DNA from: Curtobacterium citreum
GTDB lineage: Bacteria > Actinomycetota > Actinomycetes > Actinomycetales > Microbacteriaceae
DNA length: 64,000 bases
Direction: 5' to 3'
Assembly: GCF_006715175.1 (NCBI RefSeq)
Contig: NZ_VFMQ01000001.1
Coordinates: forward strand, 3,038,001 to 3,102,000
A model generated the notes under the pieces. That model was given only the letters and a program-made list of their open reading frames with translations. It was not told where the DNA came from and searched no databases. Each line of letters opens with the position of its first letter. The stretch's first letter is position 1. Positions 60,138-64,000 of this stretch are shown here, one piece after another. A program made the translations under genes and the position numbers.

Positions 60138-61658
60138 GTGGACGTGCTCGGTCTGCTCGGGGACGGCTTCGCCGGTGCCCTGACCCCCGCCAACCTGCTC
60201 TGGGTCGTCGTCGGGTGCCTGCTCGGCACCGCCGTCGGCGTGCTCCCCGGCCTCGGTTCCTCGATGGCGGTCGCGCTGCTGCTGCCGGTGACGTTCTCCC
60301 TCGACCCGACGGCGGCGTTCATCATGTTCGCCGGCGTCTACTTCGGCGGCCTGTTCGGCGACTCCACCATGGGCATCCTGATGAACACGCCGGGCCAGGC
60401 CTCGGCGATCGCGTCGACGTTCGAGGGCCACAAGATGGCGCTCAACGGACGCGCTGCCCAGGCGCTGGCGACGGCGGCGATCGGCGCGTTCGTCGGCGGG
60501 ATGATCGCGTCCGTGCTGGTGGTCTTCCTCGCACCGGCGCTGGCGTCCTTCTCGTCGAGCTTCGGACCCGCCGAGTTCTTCGCCCTCGCGCTGTTCGCGT
60601 TCGTCACGACGTCGTCGGTCGTCACCGACGACGCGCTGAAGGGCCTCGGGTCGCTGTGCCTCGGCCTCGGCATCGCCGTGATCGGCGTCGACGGCATCTC
60701 CGGCGCACCGCGCTTCACGATGGGCGTCCCGGAGCTGTTCGACGGCATCTCGCTCGTCACGGTGACGGTCGCGGTGCTCGCACTCGGCGAGGTCATCTAC
60801 GTCGCGTGCCTCGCCCGGCACCTGAAGGACGGTCGGATGGTGCAGGCCACCGGGCGTCCGTGGCTGTCGAAGCGGGAGCTGCGCGAGGCGGCACCCGCCT
60901 GGCTCCGCGGCACCGCGATCGGGTTGCCCTTCGGCGTCGTGCCCGCGGGTGGGTCCGAGATCCCGACCTTCCTGGCGTTCGGGCTCGAGAAGCGACTCGA
61001 CGCCCGCCGGAAGGACCCGCAGTTCGGCCGCGGGGCGATCCGCGGTCTGGCCGCGCCGGAGGCAGCGGGCAACTCGACGACCGGCATGGCGATGGGCGCG
61101 CTGCTGTCGCTCGGCCTGCCGGTGTCGGCCACGGCGGCGATCATGCTCGCCGCCTTCCGCCAGTACGGCCTGCAGCCGGGACCGCTGCTGTTCGACCGCT
61201 CCCCCGACCTGGTCTGGGCGCTGCTCGCGTCGTTCTTCATCGCGATGGTGGTGCTGCTCGTCATCAACCTGCCGTTCGCGATGCTGTGGGCGAAGCTGCT
61301 GCGCATCCCGCGGGCGTACCTGTACGCGGGCATCGCGGTCTTCTGCGGGCTCGGCATCTACGCGACGAGCGGCTCGGTGTTCGACCTGCTCATGCTGCTC
61401 GGCATCGGGCTCGTCGGCTTCCTGATGCGGGCGCTCAACATCCCCCTCGCGCCGCTCATCATCGGCATGGTGCTCGGTCCGCTCGCCGAGACGAGCCTGC
61501 GGGACGCGGCGCTGAGCGCGGACGGGGACTTCTCGGTGCTGGTGGCCGGGCCGATCCCGATCGTGCTGTACGCCGTGCTGGCGGTCGTGGTCGCGGCCAC
61601 CGTCACCAGCCGCATCCGGGCGCGACGCGCTGCGCGGCGCGAGCTGGTCGACGCGTAG
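60138..61658 (+). CDS. tctA: Tripartite tricarboxylate transporter large permease
   Basis: The 506-residue TctA has about 12 membrane helices, the N-terminal GTAVGVLPGLGSSMAVALLLP motif region and MNTPGQASAIASTFEGHKM, plus PEAAGNSTTGMAMGA in the middle; all are hallmark repeats of the family. It imports tricarboxylates with a cation gradient. The start is GTG at 60138. Confidence 0.94.
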   Translation: MDVLGLLGDGFAGALTPANLLWVVVGCLLGTAVGVLPGLGSSMAVALLLPVTFSLDPTAAFIMFAGVYFGGLFGDSTMGILMNTPGQASAIASTFEGHKMALNGRAAQALATAAIGAFVGGMIASVLVVFLAPALASFSSSFGPAEFFALALFAFVTTSSVVTDDALKGLGSLCLGLGIAVIGVDGISGAPRFTMGVPELFDGISLVTVTVAVLALGEVIYVACLARHLKDGRMVQATGRPWLSKRELREAAPAWLRGTAIGLPFGVVPAGGSEIPTFLAFGLEKRLDARRKDPQFGRGAIRGLAAPEAAGNSTTGMAMGALLSLGLPVSATAAIMLAAFRQYGLQPGPLLFDRSPDLVWALLASFFIAMVVLLVINLPFAMLWAKLLRIPRAYLYAGIAVFCGLGIYATSGSVFDLLMLLGIGLVGFLMRALNIPLAPLIIGMVLGPLAETSLRDAALSADGDFSVLVAGPIPIVLYAVLAVVVAATVTSRIRARRAARRELVDA

Positions 61659-61699
61659 TCAGGTCGTCGGTCGTCCGGTCCGGGGCCCGTCCCCGCGAC

Positions 61700-61733
61700 C
61701 GGACCTCCGGGCCACCAGACGGCCGGAGGTCCG
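61700..61733 (+). terminator. Hairpin terminator of tctCBA
   Basis: CGGACCTCCGG pairs perfectly with CCGGAGGTCCG around 12 bases, between tctA and the LacI gene, both plus strand. Confidence 0.75.
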
Positions 61734-61748
61734 CGCTACGCTCGTCGG

Positions 61749-62756
61749 ATGCGCGCGACCGTGCGGGACGTGGCGGCGATGGCCGGGGTGTCGCCGAAGA
61801 CCGTCTCCAACGTCATCAACGGCGGCGTCGCGGTGCGCCCGGCGACCCGGGAGCGCGTCGAGCGTGCCCTCGCCGAGCTCGACTACGTCCCGAACCTGTC
61901 CGCCCGGGGGCTGCGCAACGGACGGTCCGGGGCGATCGCGCTGACGCTGCCCGAGCTCGGGAACGCCTACTCCGCCGAGCTCGCCCAGTGGTTCGTCGAG
62001 CTGGCGCGCGAGCGCGGCTGGACGGTGCAGCTCGACCAGACCGGCAACGACCCGGACCGCGAGCGCGAACTGGTCTCGCGGGCCCGCGCGCACCTGGTGG
62101 ACGGGCTCGTGCTCAACCCGGTGTCGCTCAGCGCGAGCGTGCTCGCCGAGACCGAGGGGCTGCCGCCGACCGTGGTGATCGGCGAGGTCGAGCCGGAGCA
62201 CGTCGACCAGGTGCACGTCGACAGTCGTCTCGCCGCGCTCGAGGTCACGACCCACCTGCTCGACCGCGGGCACCGTCGGATCGCCGTCGTCGGGGCAGCG
62301 CGCCCGACGGACGCCACCGCCACGAGCGAGCTCCGTGACCAGGGCCACGCGGACGCGCTCGGCAGCGCCGGCCTCGTGGTCGACCCCGCGCTGCGCGTGC
62401 CGCTGCCGGCGTGGACGACGAGTGCGGCGGCGACGGCGTTCGCCGCGTGGCTGGACACGAACCCGCTGCCGGACGCGGTGTTCGCCTACACGGACTCCAT
62501 CGCCTTCGGCGTGCTGCACGTGCTCGCGGCGCGGGGCGTCCGGGTCCCGGAGCAGGTGAGCGTCGTCGGGTTCGACGACGTCGACGCGGCGGCCTACGCG
62601 ATCCCCGCGCTGACCACCGTGTCGTTCGACCGTCGGGCCTTCGCGACCGCTGCGCTCGATCTCCTCACCCGGCGGATCGCGGACCCTTCGGCAGCACCGG
62701 AGACGGTCGTGGTGCCGCACCGGATCGTCGAGCGCGCGAGCGTCCGGGCGCGCTGA
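61749..62756 (+). CDS. LacI-family transcriptional regulator
   Basis: The 335-residue regulator has the HTH VRDVAAMAGVSPKTVSNVIN and hinge LSARGLRNGRSGAIAL, followed by a periplasmic-binding fold with VDGLVLNPVSLSASVL and VVGFDDVDAAAYAIPALTTV. It senses a sugar-like ligand. Its target is not obvious; neither neighbour is a sugar gene. Confidence 0.92.
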   Translation: MRATVRDVAAMAGVSPKTVSNVINGGVAVRPATRERVERALAELDYVPNLSARGLRNGRSGAIALTLPELGNAYSAELAQWFVELARERGWTVQLDQTGNDPDRERELVSRARAHLVDGLVLNPVSLSASVLAETEGLPPTVVIGEVEPEHVDQVHVDSRLAALEVTTHLLDRGHRRIAVVGAARPTDATATSELRDQGHADALGSAGLVVDPALRVPLPAWTTSAAATAFAAWLDTNPLPDAVFAYTDSIAFGVLHVLAARGVRVPEQVSVVGFDDVDAAAYAIPALTTVSFDRRAFATAALDLLTRRIADPSAAPETVVVPHRIVERASVRAR

Positions 62757-62805
62757 CCGGGCGCGCTGGACGAGTGGTGCGACGGCCGGGGGTACCGTCC
62801 GCGCC

Positions 62806-63195
62806 ATGAGCGCCGACGACCCCGCGATGCCCGTCCTGACCGCGACCGTGCTGCAGTCCCCGGAGCCGGTCGCCCTCGCCCGCTTCTACGGCGCGCTGAC
62901 CGGGTGGACCGTGCACGAGGACGGACCGACGTGGCTCCGGGTCCGCCCGGCCGACGGCGGTCCCGGTCTGTCGGTGCAGTACGACGACGCCTACGTCCCG
63001 CCGGTGTGGCCGCCCGAGTCCGGACGCCAGGGCATGCAGCTGCACCTCGACTTCCAGGTGGAGGACCTGCCCGCGGCGACCGCCCGCGCCCTCGAGCTCG
63101 GGGCGACCGAGCACGCGTTCCAGCCCCAGGACGACGTCCGGGTGCTCCTCGACCCGGACGGCCACCCGTTCTGCCTGTTCCTGCCGGGCGCCTGA
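62806..63195 (+). CDS. VOC-family (glyoxalase-like) protein
   Basis: The 129-residue protein starts VLTATVLQSPEPVALARFYG after a short lead and contains HLDFQVEDLPAATARALELG and LLDPDGHPFCLF, the two halves of a VOC domain. Metal-ligand His/Glu are partly present. Function is unknown; it follows the LacI gene by 49 bases. Confidence 0.82.
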   Translation: MSADDPAMPVLTATVLQSPEPVALARFYGALTGWTVHEDGPTWLRVRPADGGPGLSVQYDDAYVPPVWPPESGRQGMQLHLDFQVEDLPAATARALELGATEHAFQPQDDVRVLLDPDGHPFCLFLPGA

Positions 63196-63328
63196 CCCGC
63201 CGAGCCGGACCGGGCCGACGCGCCGGGCGCGCCACGTGCCTCCTGGCCGGATCGCGCCGCGACGGCGAACCGCAGCGAGTCTCGGCTCCGCGGACGAGAC
63301 TCGGCCCGCCGATGCACGGATCTGTCCG

Positions 63329-64000
63329 TCAGGCCGAGTCTCGGGCCTGCCCCGGACCCGGCCCCGGCCCCGCGGCGGCGGCCAGCACCGCCTCGCGCGT
63401 CTGCCGCGCGGCCAGGATCCGGAAGTGCCCGCCCACCGGGACGCGCACGTTCGTCGCACCCGCGAGCTCGCTCCCGGCCGGGATGAGCGTGTCGAAGACC
63501 CCCCAGACCGACGTGATCCGCGCGTTCACCGCGAGGTCCCGCCCGAGCGCCGCGAGCACCGGGTCCGCGGCACGGAACACCCGCAGGTGCCGCACCGGCG
63601 CGAGCCGCGCGTAGGCCGACCCGGCGAACGGCGTCGACACGGCGACCATCCGGTCGATGCGGTCCCCCTCGGGCAGGGTCATCGCGTACTTCCCGATCAG
63701 CCCGCCCTTGCTGTGCGCCACGACGAGGACGTCGCGCAGGCCCTCCGCCTCGAGGTACGCGAGCACCTCGCGCGCGGACTCCGGCACCGGCCGGATGTTG
63801 TGCCGCAGCACGGGCAGCACGTGGACGGGGTGCCCGGCGTCGTGCAGCGCGTCCATCAGGGGACGCATGAAGTGCCAGGTCTCGTAGACGCCCGGCACGA
63901 CGACGACCGGCTGGCCCTCGCCGGTCCGGTAGTCCTCGGCGGTCGTCGGGCCGGCACTCCGCAGCTGCCACCGCGCCGCGTACCACCAGTCGAGGACGGC
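63329..64000 (-). CDS. Alpha/beta hydrolase, N-terminus off the window
   Basis: The frame stays open to the right edge (visible start AVLDWWYAARWQLRS), so about 223 C-terminal residues are present. It has the lipase-type oxyanion strand VVVVPGVYETWHF, the nucleophile elbow VVAHSKGGLIGKY, an acid in WGVFDTLIP and the final His in VGGHFRIL. It is a lipase/esterase-like hydrolase. The 3' end carries a CGAGTCTCG motif shared with the preceding gap. Confidence 0.85.
   Translation of the reverse strand, partial: AVLDWWYAARWQLRSAGPTTAEDYRTGEGQPVVVVPGVYETWHFMRPLMDALHDAGHPVHVLPVLRHNIRPVPESAREVLAYLEAEGLRDVLVVAHSKGGLIGKYAMTLPEGDRIDRMVAVSTPFAGSAYARLAPVRHLRVFRAADPVLAALGRDLAVNARITSVWGVFDTLIPAGSELAGATNVRVPVGGHFRILAARQTREAVLAAAAGPGPGPGQARDSA

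Overview
The window is very GC-rich (about 70% in most genes) and reads as a chromosome segment of an actinobacterium. GTG starts are common, ATGA/GTGA/TGATG overlaps are frequent, and the pmt/rsmI/metG/tatD/rsmA neighbourhood is typical of Actinobacteria. A Microbacteriaceae member such as Curtobacterium fits best, but that is inference from gene content only.

1-8080 is the right-hand part of an integrated phage-like element of lower GC. A tyrosine integrase (6926-8044) ends 36 bp from the 3' end of a tRNA-Ser(UGA) gene, the presumed attachment site. A repressor is co-transcribed with the integrase. Divergent from it runs an early operon: excisionase, two HTH proteins, a replication-organizer-like protein whose gene carries a 12-13 bp iteron array, two unknown proteins and, after a terminator, another unknown protein. 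A small protein plus an SGNH-hydrolase tail protein follow after a further terminator. A coiled-coil membrane protein gene crosses the left edge. The left attachment site is not in the window.

8081-16507 holds tRNA-Ser, a HAD phosphatase and serS; a divergent MarR/VOC pair; a diacylglycerol kinase-like gene; pheA; a MarR-GNAT fusion; and a one-chain cytochrome b/molybdopterin oxidoreductase. 16526-23594 continues with a GT-C glycosyltransferase and a molybdenum island: moaA-moaD on one strand, meeting modABC, moeB and an HTH-TOBE gene on the other.

23686-39091 carries a second GT-C transferase, ispE, a sulfur-type operon (ATP-grasp, LLM flavin monooxygenase, metY), an XRE regulator divergent from an SDR, a PIN toxin/antitoxin pair, and the conserved block rsmA-tatD-metG-rsmI with divergent pmt. 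The rsmA-ispE neighbourhood familiar from other Actinobacteria is split here by about 6.8 kb.

39092-64000 has a TetR-controlled DHA2 exporter, a sulfurtransferase, an epimerase, a P-loop protein with an altered Walker A, a DUF255 protein and the helicase hrpA. Next is an isolated low-GC gene encoding a P-loop ATPase fused to a TIR domain (50349-51893), the best candidate for an undescribed defence system. Small metabolic genes follow, then a CitA/DcuS-like two-component system divergent from tctCBA, a LacI regulator, a VOC protein and an alpha/beta hydrolase cut by the right edge. Several tandem repeats and a family of GC-rich palindromes occupy the intergenic gaps; no gap exceeds 300 bases.
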